DNA of 64,000 nt from Biomphalaria glabrata (Eukaryota; Mollusca; Gastropoda; Planorbidae), in the NCBI RefSeq assembly GCF_947242115.1, contig NC_074718.1, positions 45,610,699 to 45,674,698 of the forward strand, read 5' to 3'. The notes beneath the pieces are model-generated. The model did not search any database and was not told the DNA's origin. It saw only the letters and a list, made by a program, of their open reading frames with translations. Made by a program: the position numbers and the translations under genes. This document shows, one piece after another, positions 1 to 12,800 of this stretch (within the stretch, counting starts at the first letter, position 1; the number at the start of each line of letters is the position of its first letter).

Positions 1-289
1 TAGTGGATCGGCTCTAGACAACTCTTTCATCTATCTGTTGTCAAGATAGACAACTTTCTGTACACATATAGCAACTTGATAAGGTGCAACATTTTTATAT
101 AATAATTATAATAATAATAATTACAATATTTCTAAGACAATGCGTTATTTCTAAATAGACCCTTGCCTTAATTAGCATTAATGTTGGTAACTTGTTTTTT
201 TTAGGGTCCTTTTAATTACTGTATTTCCTAACTGACCTTATCCTTACGAGATTTTAAATAATATCAATTTGTTACAGTAGTTAAGCTGT

Positions 290-372
290 TGAGGCGGTCA
301 ATTGTAGTCTAACATTTGTTTGGACCAATAATAATTATCGTATCTTATCTTATCTTCTTATCTTCTTATCAT
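290..372 (+). mobile_element. LINE family B 3' tail
   Basis: TCAATTGTAGTCTAACATTT, GGACCAATAATAATTATC and (TTATC)n match the terminal 70 bases of the element at 61845-62302. Confidence 0.6.
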
Positions 373-1239
373 AGAAATCTTCTTATCATAGAAATTGTTC
401 ATTAAGTAATATGTTCATTATTTAGATTTTTATTAATTTCTAAAATCCGGTCTTGTTTCCAAAAAAAATTTTGAAAACAAATAATGCTTATGTATTTGTA
501 TTTGAATTAATTAATTATTGTTCTCTAGTTGTTAATTGACACTATTTTGAACTAATCTTATCTTTAAAATTAATTGACATAAATAAAGTTTTTTATAAGC
601 TTAGTTGTTTTTTTAATTAGAAACGTATAGCCTACTCTGCTAAGTCATTGGTTATCTTGACTGATACAGGCTAATCGTTCCATGCTCTAATGGCACTGGG
701 AAAGAAGAAGCACGTGTACGAATTTGTCCTAGCGCATGGAATAAGAAATTTGTCTTTTTAAATTACATGCATCCCACAGCGTTCTCATTTTTTTTTGTGT
801 GTCGTAGTCTACGGCAAACCATTTAGTGCCGGTTCAACAATTTACAACCTCACGTACGCGTGTTTTCTTCAGTATAAACAGTACAAAAAAAAGTGTGGTC
901 GAAACGAACTGGATGGACACAGCATATATCAAAATGTGGTCAAGAGCTGATTGTTTTCTTGTGAATGTGACAATATGGAGCTTTCTAACGCCTTACTCTC
1001 CCCAGTCCCAGTGATCAGTCTTGCTCCCAGCATGCAGTTTAGTTTTACGATTTGCCAGGAGCCAAAAATAAACTAAAAACAAAAACAATTTAAGAAAAAA
1101 ATAATAAAATCAAAGTTTATATATTGAGTGGAATTGCAGTAATTATTTAGAATTGATCATGTTATTAATTTTAAAAAGATCTAGACTAGCAATAATAAAT
1201 GTGTACAATTGGAAATATTTTGATTAGTTGTTATTGTTT
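373..1239. other. AT-rich DNA, no gene seen
   Basis: Apart from the LINE remnant at 640-765, I see only AT-rich sequence. The frame at 826-1014 has no codon structure or flanking splice sites that I can support. Exons for TM1-TM3 of the SLC6 transporter were sought here and not found. Confidence 0.6.
640..765 (-). mobile_element. LINE family A fragment
   Basis: The minus strand carries the same ORF2 end ([13 protein letters not shown]-type sequence, AAGAAGAAGCACGTGTACG on the plus strand), diverged and 5'-truncated. Confidence 0.6.
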
Positions 1240-1715
1240 GGTGCAACTTTCATGCTTACAGCATGCGCTATTGTGCAATCTTTTTTGTGGACCAGTAGAG
1301 GGGACGGGGCTGTGGAAGGGGTATCTGGGAGAAGGTTTCCTTGCTGCCGTTTCAAGCTTTTTTTTTTTTTTAAGTTGATCGAGTCTGAAATATTGAGGTT
1401 CTTATAAAATAAAAGATTTTATATTCTATAGAAGTCTATAGTTATAAATCTATTAGCGAACGACTTTATTCTCTAAACAAGGTTTTATCTCCCCCTTAGT
1501 TTAGTACATTTTCTATGAAAAACTAAATTAATTCTTTACAACTAATTGATTTACTAACTGTTTTTTTTTTATTGATTCTTGTGTTGTCATCGATACTGAA
1601 TAATCGTGCAAAGTTTTAACTTGATCCGAGAATGGGAAGTGGGAGAAAAAAAACGTGTACAAGTTTCCATCAAGACAGAGTTGATATATGATAAGAGGGT
1701 TTGTTATGGAGTGCA
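1240..1715. repeat. Dispersed repeat family D, copy 1
   Basis: Shares AACTTGATCCGAGAATGGGA, AGTGGGAGAAA and GACAGAGTTGATATA with copies at about 14795-15105 and 18765-18975. Coding potential and ends are not clear; it may be a SINE or a LINE 3' region. Confidence 0.65.
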
Positions 1716-1859
1716 AATGTGTGTTCGTTTCTAATATGACGGCAAAAACTAGAACACATTACACACGACTGTCCATTACACACCAGTGCATACTACACAA
1801 TACATTACACACAAGCGCACACTTCACACTATGTTTAATGTTTTATTGATACATGCGAC

Positions 1860-2545
1860 CTTTGTTTGGGACCCATCAACTCAAGAAAGCATTTTTTAAA
1901 AACTGGAACAGACGCAAAATAAAGCAGTGAGGTTCATAACAAACGAATATTCACATTTGATTAGAGCAGCGGTTCTCAACCTTTTAAGCTCGGCGACCCC
2001 TTTTTACAATATACCACTCTGCCGCGACCCCCCCCCCCCTCCAATAAACACACACAGCAATAGAAGAATAAACAATAGCAATCCTTATTTTTGATGGTCT
2101 AAGGCGACCCCTGGCAAGTCGTCAATCGACCCCCAAGGGGGTCGCGACCCACAGGTTGAGAACCCCTGGATTAGAGTAACACATATAGTAAAACCGCTAA
2201 ATTTAGAAAGCCTTCAGGATAGAAGACTCAAAAGTAAAGTAGCAATAATAAATAAGACACTAAACCATAATTTACAAATACGAAAACAACACCTAATAAA
2301 ATACTCAGAAAGACACAAAGATAAAGGCACATTCCTCGTCCCATATGCTAGGACAAATTTATACAAATGCTCCTTCTTCCCTAGTGCTAATAGAACATGG
2401 AATGGGTTGCCAAGGAAAACCTACGACCTGGCAGATTTTAAGTCATACATACATAACTAGATTAAAAGATGGATTATCTTATCTTCTCAATCGACGTCTG
2501 TAATTTATAAGAGAGGAAGATAAAATATGTCTTAGTCTTACTGTA
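1860..2545 (+). mobile_element. LINE 3' fragment (family A), split by a SPIN-like MITE
   Basis: It translates in pieces to the end of a reverse-transcriptase ORF2 ([60 protein letters not shown]). It ends in the family's 3' untranslated tail. The hAT element at 1967-2168 sits inside it, so the LINE is older. Confidence 0.8.
1967..2168 (+). mobile_element. SPIN-like hAT MITE, copy 1
   Basis: The ends are CAGCGGTTCTCAACCT and AGGTTGAGAACCCCTG, an inverted repeat of about 16 bp. The element is flanked by a perfect 8-bp duplication GATTAGAG (1959-1966, 2169-2176). It splits a LINE fragment. The inner sequence GGGGTCGCGACCCACAGG and the phrase ATGGTCTAAGGCGACCCC match the SPIN hAT family as I know it. 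Confidence 0.85.
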
Positions 2546-2917
2546 TGTGAATTTCTTTTAACGTTACGTCAAAGAGCGCGACAAAAAAAAGATTGGTATG
2601 TTATAAACCTCAATGTATGTCTTATAAAAAGCACTACTTTCTGACAACATGTTCGATGTTTTCATCTGTTGCGAATCCTCTAGGAGCGACTTGATTTGAT
2701 AGCTGCAGAATGAATTCGAACACTAGATTTCTGTTTTTAAAGCTCGAAGCGAATCTTTAGTAAATGAATCCTTTTTATTTTCATCTAGTAAACTATTATT
2801 TCCCATGAAGTTTGAGTTTATTCCACGTAGATCTATCTGAGAAAATTTTACATTTTGTAACTTTACACTCATAATATTACTTGCAGTAGACATAATAGAA
2901 TTACATGATAAGTTTAT

Positions 2918-3128
2918 GGATGGCTGCCTGGTCGTGCGGTTTGCGCGCTGGACTGTCGTTCAGGTTTATCGATGGTCCAGGGTTCAAACCCTGCCCGCTC
3001 CCATCCCCCGTCGTCCTGCGGGAGGTTTTGACTAGGAAGTAAACTATCTTCAACTTTGAAGGAACATCCGAAACATGTAAAACATTTTACAAACAAACAA
3101 AACATTTTACATTTTACAAACAGACAAA
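2918..3128 (+). mobile_element. tRNA-derived SINE, copy 1
   Basis: The head carries an A-box-like TGGTCGTGCGG and a B box GGTTCAAACCC about 55 bp apart. The body TCCCGCAGGACGACGGGGG (complement) leads to the ACATGTAAAACATTTTACAA tail. It is not a tRNA gene: no cloverleaf can be completed. Confidence 0.75.
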
Positions 3129-3460
3129 GGCGTCCCCATACGGGCGTCCCCATACGGAGATTAAGATTATGAAAAAAAAAATGAAGACAAAGAAAAAACC
3201 AATGATTTGTCAGAGATTAAGTCTCTAATTAACATGCACAACTAGAGATTAAAGCACGGATACGCGTACTGCCCCATAGAGCGTAATTTTCTTCTCTTTT
3301 TTTCTGAACTTTATAAAATAAGAAGTAGATTATTAAAAAATGAAACAAATTTTTTTTTAATCTGGTCGGCTGCTAAATAACTCTTCTTTTCCGGAAGGTT
3401 TCAAACTAAATTAATGTGCATCCGCTACCCATGGTTTCAGGGCGTGTTGAATCCAATGGT

Positions 3461-3737
3461 CAGAGCCGGCCTTAGGCAAAACATTGCGAGACTTGTATCA
3501 AATCACGAATATAGCAGAGCACTAGGGCTCTATGTCTACTAGCCAGGCTCTAAGTCTCTACTTTGACTCTATGTTTATTGACCAATGTTCAGATCTACTC
3601 GTTAGACTACTTATGTTAAACAGTTTTTTTTATGAATTGCGAAATACAGTTCTCTCGATGTTTATTATTTTGATAATTCATTTGGGGCCACAGAATTCAC
3701 CTTGCCTAGGTCCTCCTATTACCTAAGACCGGCCCTG
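3461..3737. mobile_element. hAT-type MITE, CAGRGCCGG family
   Basis: Ends CAGAGCCGGCCTTAGGCAA and TTACCTAAGACCGGCCCTG are inverted repeats. The near-duplicates CCAATGGT (3453-3460) and CAAATGGT (3738-3745) match at 7 of 8 positions. Partial relatives occur near 33011 (CAGGGCCGGCCGTAGG), 30805 and 23045. Confidence 0.7.
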
Positions 3738-3828
3738 CAAATGGTTCTGGGTTCTGGAACATATTCATAGTTACTCTATGTCTCTTGTCACTGTGCTCTT
3801 AGTATTACCTGCTTGTGTGTTATTTTAG

Positions 3829-6800
3829 ATCATATGGATTTTCAATGTGTGAATCGAATCTTGTCCAGAGACAACGTCACCATGACGTCACTCACATATA
3901 ACTACACCCAGACAATGTTAAAGTCATGTGACATGACTGTCTTGCCTAGCGAGGAATATTTCACGTGAGTAAAAACAAAACACACACACACACACAATTA
4001 ATGCGGTCCAGCCTAGATTGATACCTGGAATAACCTGCCCAGTGTGCGGCCGAACATTCCGGGCTCACATAGGTCTCACCAGCCACACGAGGAGGCATAA
4101 AACCCCAGTGCAAAGCCCTCAGCCCCCTGGATGACAAAGTGGTCATCATCGAACCACGATGGACGAACTATATTGTTACGAATCTCACTATCCAGGCTCT
4201 CTGCAAAATGCACCTTACACCACCAACTTAAAGAACTTGACAACTCAGGGCTCCAAAGTAACGTAACACTTTAATAGTTGAATAAATAACAGCCAATACT
4301 GTACAATTGGCAACACGTACACTGTACAAATATCTCTCCGATAACACCGTTCCGCCGTATCAACTCTTGCACTGGCCTCTCCGTCTCGTTCCGGGCTTGC
4401 ACTGGGTTCAACAGTTCAGGACTGACTTCACACACTAGGCTCGTTGTGTCGGACTCGATCACAGACCAAGATCAAGACGCCGTTCGTCTCAACTGTACTT
4501 GATAGTACTCCGCACTGAACCGTCGTAATGCTCCGTACAGAACCACACCGCTGAACTGTGCTGTAGTCGACCGGACTGTAGTGAACCGGGCTCTGAGCCC
4601 CTGCCATGAACCATCTTGACTGCGACACCTCCGCTCTTATATAGGGTCCCTACTGGCCTTCTCGAACCGGACAGAACGCCGCTCGACTAACGCTGGCCTG
4701 GGGCGATTTGCGTCGGCTGACTATACACACACCACTACCCCTCTCTGTGCCACCACCAAGTTTATAACAATATATATATAAATATATTGCACATATATTA
4801 TTGTATATGACTATCTTTTTATCATGAAACTATTTTTTTTTAATGAATAAAAGTCTTGTTAAAAAGATTTGGAGATTTTCTTTTAATTTACTATTTTAAG
4901 AAAGCATAGTAATTTAAAAAAAAATAAAAGAATTTACAATTTCATTCTTTCTAATTGTCTGATTGTAATTTTGTTGTATATTGCCTGCTGGCAGACGTCA
5001 CATACTGAGACTGAATGAAGCAGAAGACATCGGCCATCTTGGAGGTATCAGTTTAAAGTTACTTGTCTTCTTGGCATTGGCTTGGTTAATCCTGTTTTTC
5101 ATACTAAGAAAGGGTGTAGAAACCTCAGGCAAGGTCAGTGTCTATTATTGGTCAATCTTTGTTACATAGATCTATATTCTGTAGCCTACGTTGTTGTTTT
5201 TGGTTGGTTCAGTTTAAATAAACTGTTGCATGGCAGAATACTAACAATTACTTTTTAAATATTTAATTATAACTGCCAGAAAATCTCTTAGAGTTGTTCA
5301 TTTGTTCACAATTGGATGTTATTTTATGTTACCATATGCTACTTTATGTTTCTTGTTTAAAGTTTTTAACCTTATCTTATCTTATCTTATAAAATACAGA
5401 CGTTCCTTCAAAAAAGATGATTACCTCCTACGCGTGTTCCTAGGTCAATCTAGTCATGCATGTTAACCAATGACTTAAATTCTGCCAAGTCATTGGTCTT
5501 ACTGGCTGACTCAGGCAACCCATTCCATGCTCTAATTGCACTAGGGAAGAAGGAGCATTTGTACAAATTTGTCCTGGCATATGGGACGAGGAATGTGCCT
5601 TTATCTTTGTATCTTTCTGAGTATTTTATTAAATTTTGTTTTTGTATTGGAAGATTATGGTCAGTGTTTTATGTATAATTGCTACTTTACTTTTAAGTCT
5701 TCTGTCCTGAAGGCTTTCTAAATTTAGAGTTCGTATTTTAAAGTGTCACTCTACGTGGATTACGATCTAGCCACCTAGTAGTACATTATGATACTATACT
5801 GACTATAGGTTCTATTACTTGCAGTGTGGTGTTTAGCTGATGCAATTAGCGTCATGGGAGACAATTTTGTGTAGCGATTTCACAATAGCTAATTGTCAGA
5901 TAATTTCGACAGGCTCCACCTACTGAAGAGCAATAGGTGGGATTGCTTCTTTATTTAAATGCTTTGTACCTTAGAGATTTGATCACTCCATATGTCCCTC
6001 AGAGCCCTGCGCTCAATGGACTCAACGCTTTTAGTGGTGCCACGTTTCTCCCTCAAAAGCTACGGTCTGCGGGCTTTTTCAGTGCACGGACCAAAGGTTT
6101 GTTAATGACTGTCCCTTGTATTATTCCAGGTGGCTTATTTTATGGCATTGTTCCCATATTTTGTTCTGGTGGCACTATTAATCCGAAGTGTGACTCTACC
6201 GGGATACTTGGATGGTATCAAATACTACATAATACCAGAATGGGAGAAAATCGCTAATGTTGATGTGAGTAAAACAAATTCCTTTAAATAAATCAAAATA
6301 CTGAGATGACTGTTACGTATATAAATCTACTATATATTTACCAAATACCACTAACTCATTGATCACGAAGAATTAATAAGACTTGTCTTCGAATATCACG
6401 ACAGCTCACGACAGTCCCGCCTATCTTGCATCATTCACACTACATAGCCACCGACCAATCGCTAATTTTTTCTCACCATCACCATAGAAACACACACACA
6501 CACACAATTCGTAACAAGCTCATATTCAATGTGTTCCTAACCAAACCAGTCTACGTTCGAACACAATGCTTGCATCTTGATGTGAGTGTGCTTCTGTGTA
6601 TGACAGTTGTGCTAGACCTGCAAGTCATTGTGCTAGACCTGGGAGTCGTTGTGCTAGACCTGGGATTCGTTGTGCAAGACCTGTGTCACTGTGTGTCACC
6701 TTCTATTAAATTTAACTCCTAACTGAACTCTCTCCACGCTTCAAGACACAGTTTACTTAACAAGTTTTCCTCCTCCTCTCTCATCTAATACAACTAATCT

Positions 6801-9800
6801 ACATTTGTAATTAACCCATTTAACACAGTGTTGTTTATAAACAATACTGGATAATACTAGCTATAACTGTCACAGCTTCCAAAGAAACTCATTTATTTGT
6901 CAATCAGGTTTGGAGAGAGGCGGCCACACAAATATTTTACTCATTGGGACTCGCCTTTGGAACACTGATCACTTTGGCTTCCTATAACCCGTTCAAACAT
7001 AACTGTTATCGGTAAATATGTATAACACTTTATTTTCAATACTTTTTTAAAGAGGTAACTAGATTTATTAGTGTATATATTGGTCTTCTGGTTTCCCTGC
7101 AGCTACATTTGACGTCTCTCTAAATGCTTTGGTAAAAACTATTGATTTCCCGAAACTCTAACTTGCGAAGTCAACCTTAAGAAATAACCAGAAATGAAGC
7201 CTTTCCAGAGCGTACACAGTGCTGCATTCTGGCAGATCTTCCAAAGCGTACACAGTGCTGCATTCTGGCAGATCTTCCAAAGCGTACACAGTGCGGCATT
7301 CTGGCAGATCTTCCAAAGCGTACACAGTGCTGCATTCTGGCAGATCTTCCAGAGCGTACACAGTTCTGCATTCTGGCAGATCTTCCAAAGCGTACACAGT
7401 GCTGCATTCTGGCAGATCTTCCAAAGCGTACACAGTGCTGCATTCTGGCAGATCTTCCAAAGCGTACACAGTGCTGCATTCTGGCAGATCTTCCAAAGCG
7501 TACACAGTGCTGCATTCTGGCAGATCTTCCGAAGCTTACACGGTGCTGCATTCTGGCAGATCTTCCAAAGCGTACACAGTGCTGCATTCTGGCAGATCTT
7601 CCGAAGCTTACACGGTGCTGCATTCTGGCAGATCTTCCAAAGCGTACACAGTGCTGCATTCTGGCAGATCTTCCGAAGCTTACACGGTGCTGCATTCTGG
7701 CAGATCTTCCAAAGCGTACACAGTGCTGCATTCTGGCAGATCTTCCGAAGCTTACACGGTGCTGCATTCTGGCAGATCTTCCAAAGCGTACACAGTGCTG
7801 CATTCTGGCAGATCTTCCGAAGCTTACACGGTGCTGCATTCTGGCAGATCTTCCAAAGCGTACACAGTGCTGCATTCTGGCAGATTTTCAAAAGCGTACA
7901 CAGTTCTGCATTCTGGCAGATCTTGTTTTTTTTTTGGTCTGTTCTTTCTTATTTGCATATAATTATATCCCAGCCCAAACCTCCCGCTGGACGACTGGGG
8001 AGAGCGCCGGGCAACTTACAGTACACCTTAATGTGCTTTAATTAGCAGACATGTTTATGGTGCCAAACTAGTTCATTCCCTTATTCAGAATGTATGTAAT
8101 ACAAAAGACAAAATTATCTATGAAACAAAAATGTAGATTTCTTTTTTTTATATACTAAACTGTAATTCCAAAAATGATCACTTTAAAAAATCACTTTTCA
8201 GGGACGCCATTTTGGTCGCTGTTATTAACTGCTCCACTTCTGTTTTTGCTGGTTTCGTTATCTTTAGCATGCTGGGATACATGGCTCACGTGACGAACCA
8301 GGATGTACAAAGTGTGACAACTAGTGGTGAGTGGAAAAGTCACACTGTGACAGAATTTATAAACACCCTTTGCAGTATTGTGCTAGTGCTATGAGAGCGT
8401 TGGATAGGTTGCCCTGAAAACCAATGACTTGGCAGAGTTAAAGTCATTGGTTAACATGCATGACTAGATGCATGACGTGTCGGACGTAATCATCTTCTTT
8501 TTTGTAATAACGTCTGAATTTTATAAGTCACAGTCAGTGTGTGCCTAAACCGGGAGCTCGTTCTCTTTAAAAGGAAACTTCGATGGTTTTTTCAAATTTG
8601 AGTTATTGACATATTTAAATTCTGCGTTTTTTTATTTTGCGAAAAAAGATGTATTAGGAAACACTGTAAGGCCTACCATTTTTATTTAAATGTTTATAAA
8701 CATGTATATTTAATAAATTGGACAATAAATTATTGATATTTCAAAAAAAAAAACGGGGTTCTTTAAGACTTTGTTTTTAGGTTAAGCATACGTCTTTTTA
8801 ACCTCAACTATAGGCTACTGAAAGCGAATCTAGATCTAACCAATCGTATCGCTTCATTCTTACAGTGGCTGTTAGGCTAAGTAACGCCTAGTCCGTAACT
8901 ATAGTACAGTAATATATATATAGAGAGAGATCTAAAAGCATTAAGATAACCAACTCGAGAAAAAGGAGTAACAATTTCATCTACATTCTTCCCTATCCCA
9001 AAAAGTAAATAGATCGTAAGCCTATGCCTAGACTGATTCTAACAAACTGGTCAGTGCGGGGAATCAGTAGTCGTTCATCGGGTCATGACAAGTAAAAAAA
9101 GCGATAATGCTTGTTTTGTGTTAAGTGGTCAGGCGAGAAAATACACACTGCCATGGCCTAGTCAAGCATGTAGATCTACACTCCATATGTGTGTATTTTT
9201 TCTTTGCTTACAAGATTTACATCTAACTGCATATTTTCAGTAACTCATTTTAGTAACAAAGTAAAATGTAAACAACTAAATGTACAATGCTATGTTCAGT
9301 CTTTCCATAATCGGCTGCTACGTTCATGAAAAGTTTTTAAAAAATTAAGTTCCATTGCCCTTCCCCGCCTCTTTGTTTTTGACCAACCATCGAAATGCAA
9401 AAAAATGCTTAGATATTGAGTCCGGCGGAACTGTTCTCACTAACAGGAGAAGGGGCAAAGGCGAGTAACTGGCGCCTTCACCGGTGAGCTTCGGGAAGGA
9501 GGGGATCGTTAACCAAGGCTGGCTACCCACCTAGGAGAAGGAAAACTCTGAATTCAAACCTCTGTTGCCTTGCAGCTATACCCAATCATGGGAAAGGCTT
9601 CGGGAGTCAACACTGAAGAAAAATCAGGAGCCTAAGGCAGTTTGCAGCACCCAGTGCTACACCGTGGCAGAACCTGCGACGCCGCTGACCCCAAACTATA
9701 TCGGCACTGCCGTTCCTTTGGATACATCAGCTGCGTGGAGTGGGGGGAACTGATGTGTGGGCGACATCGTTCAGACCACAGCTAATGCTCAGGTATTCAT

Positions 9801-12800
9801 CTCATCTCCATGAGATGATCCATAGTCGTTTCGCGACAGAAGGAGGTCATGGCCACAGCTTACTGCTATAAATGTCTTGTTAAACTTTACACTGTTTTGA
9901 ACTGTTCAACTGGGTTTGCGTAGTCACGTGATACACTGCAATCATCCTTAATCTTTGGAATCGAATACATTGCCATTATTATTATATACCAGTTTTTTTT
10001 TTAAATCTAATTTATGACCTATCATTAGGGTTAAATTCTGTAAGCATACATCCTTTAAATGATTGGGATCAACTAATAACATCAATAAATGAGATCAATA
10101 ACCGTTAATAAATGTTTGCAATTTTCTGAAGTGATTTGATTTAAACCTTAAAAGTCATTAGCGGACGTATGATCACAGAGTTTGTGTAAAAAAAAAAGAC
10201 AAACTCATCAATTTGATGTTTAGTGAGTAAACTGGTGTGACATTTCGTCTCTAGGTCCAGGTTTAGTGTTTGTAGTTTATCCTGAAGGGATCTCAAGAAT
10301 GCCATTTTCAGTCGTCTGGTCCATATTGTTCTTTGTTATGCTGATATCTTTAGGCTTGGATAGTCAGGTAAACCTACTCATTTAGGTATGGAAGTTAGGT
10401 AACCATTAATTAAGGCGTAGTTAGTCTTCTTTTCTTCTGCTTCGTTCTCATAGTTAGTCAATTAATAGAGATTTCATTTGCGGGTTGGCTGGCCAAGTCA
10501 CTTAGGCATACTGAGATAACAAATATGCCTACTCATTTAGGCATGGCGAGTCATATATAGGCTACATGAATTCTTGATAGAGTGTCATATGTCGTAGATT
10601 TACTTGATAGAGTGTCGTATGTTGTAGATTTACTAAATAGAGCGTCGTATGTTGTAGATTGACTTGATAGAATGTCGTATGTTGTAGCCAGTTGTAGGTG
10701 GACTTGATAGAGTGTCATATGTCGTAGATTTACTTGATAGAGTGTCGTATGTTGTAGATTTACTAGATAGAGCGTCGTATATTGTAGATTGACTTGATAG
10801 AATGTCGTATGTTGTAGCCAGTTGTAGGTTGACTTGATAGAGTGTCATATGTCGTAGATTTACTTGATAGAGTGTCGTATGTATTAGATTTACTTTATGG
10901 CGTCATCCATTTCAGTTTGCTATGTTTGAAACTGTCATCAGCGCAGTGGTTGATGAGTTTCCGAGAACATTACGCAAGCGCAGAGTCTTGTTTTCTTTCA
11001 TATGTCACGTGGTTGGATTCTTATTGGGGATTCCTTTGACGACCTACGTAAGTAGCCAATTATTATTGAACTTTGAAACTAATTCCAGATGTAAATAATT
11101 TACTGGAAAGTTAAAAAAAAAATGTCATGTTATTAAAATAGTAATCTTGACTACTCAATGACTGAAATTTGTCTTCAGAGAAAAGATGAGAAACTCAGCA
11201 TTTGCAAAAAAAAAACAACTTTGGTCCAACTTACACGTCCATTTTCAAAGAGAATATTAATTAAGCTCTTACAGCCGTCATAGTGTAGAACATATTATTG
11301 TGTTTTTCTTTTCCAAAGAAATTTTTAAAAAGGCATACAATTGGTTTTTGGGATGAAAACAAAACTGGAAGTTACTCATACATGTTTTCCATACAGTCGA
11401 CGGTCGTCATCCTAGATAGGTGCCCTACTTAACTAGATAGGTGCCCTACTTAACTAGATAGGTGCCCTACTTAACTAGATAGGTGCCCTACTTAACTAGA
11501 TAGGTGCCCTACTTAACTAGATAGGTGCCCTACTTAACTAGATAGGTGCCCTACTTAGCTAAATAAGTGCCTTAATTAACTAGTTAGATGCCTTACTTAA
11601 CTAGATAGGTGCCCTACTTAACTAGATAGGTGCATTACTTAGCTAAATAAGTGCCTTACTTATCTAAATAAGTGCCCTACTTAACTAGATAGGTGGCCTA
11701 CTTAACTAGATAGGTGCCCTACTTAACTAGATAGGTGTCCTACTTAACTAGATAGGTGCCCTACTTAACTAGATAGGTGCCCTACTTAACTAGATAGGTG
11801 CCCTACTTAACTAGATAGGTGCTTTAATTAACTAGTTAGATGCCTTACTTAACTAGATAGGTGCCCTACTTAACTAGATTGGTGCATCACTTAGCTAAAT
11901 AAGTGCCTTACTTATCTAAATAAGTGCCCTACTTAACTAGATAGGTGCCCTACTTAACTTGATAGGTGCCCTACTTAACTAGATTGGTGCCCTACTTAAT
12001 TAGATAGGTGCCCTACTTAACTTGATAGGTGCCCTACTTAATTAGATAGGTGCCCTACTTAATTAGATTGGTGCCCTACTTAACTAGATAAGTGCTCTAC
12101 TTAACTAGATAGGTGCCCTACTTAACTAGATTGGTGCCCTACTTAATTAGATAGGTGCCTTACTTAACTAGCTAGGTGCCCTACTTAATTAGACAGGTGC
12201 CCTACTTAACTAGATAGGTGCCCTACTTAATTAGATAGGTGCCTTACTTAACTAGATAGGTGCCCTACTTAACTAGATAGATGTCCTACTTAACTAGATA
12301 GGTGCCCTACTTAAAAAGATAGGTACAATATTTAACTAGATTGGTGCCCTACTTAACAAGATAGGTGCCCTACTTAACTAGATAGGTGCCCTACTTAACT
12401 AGATAGGTGCCTTAATTAACTAGTTAGATGCCTTACTTAACTAGATAGGTGCCCTACTTAACTAGATAGGTGCCCTACTTAACTAGATAGGTGCCTTAAT
12501 TAACTAGTTAGATGCCTTACTTAACTAGATAGGTGCCCTACTTAACTAGATTGGTGCATCACTTAGCTAAATAAGTGTCTTACTTATCTAAATAAGTGCC
12601 CTACTTAACTAGATCGGTGCCCTACTTAACTTGATAGGTGCCCTACTTAACTAGATTGGTGCCCTACTTAATTAGATAGATGCCCTACTTAACTTGATAG
12701 GTGCCCTACTTAACTAGATAGGTGCCCTACTTAATTAGATTGGTGCCCTACTTAACTAGATAAGTGTTCTACTTAACTAGATAGGTGCCCTACTTAACTA

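Noticed and set aside
2930-3000. tRNA gene (A and B boxes)
   Set aside because: Occurs in several copies joined to a shared SINE body; the arms do not complete a cloverleaf. The same holds for 15945-16020 and 62885-62956.
7139-8045. Frames of 230-283 codons through the 36-bp array
   Set aside because: Same reason; it lies within an SLC6 intron.
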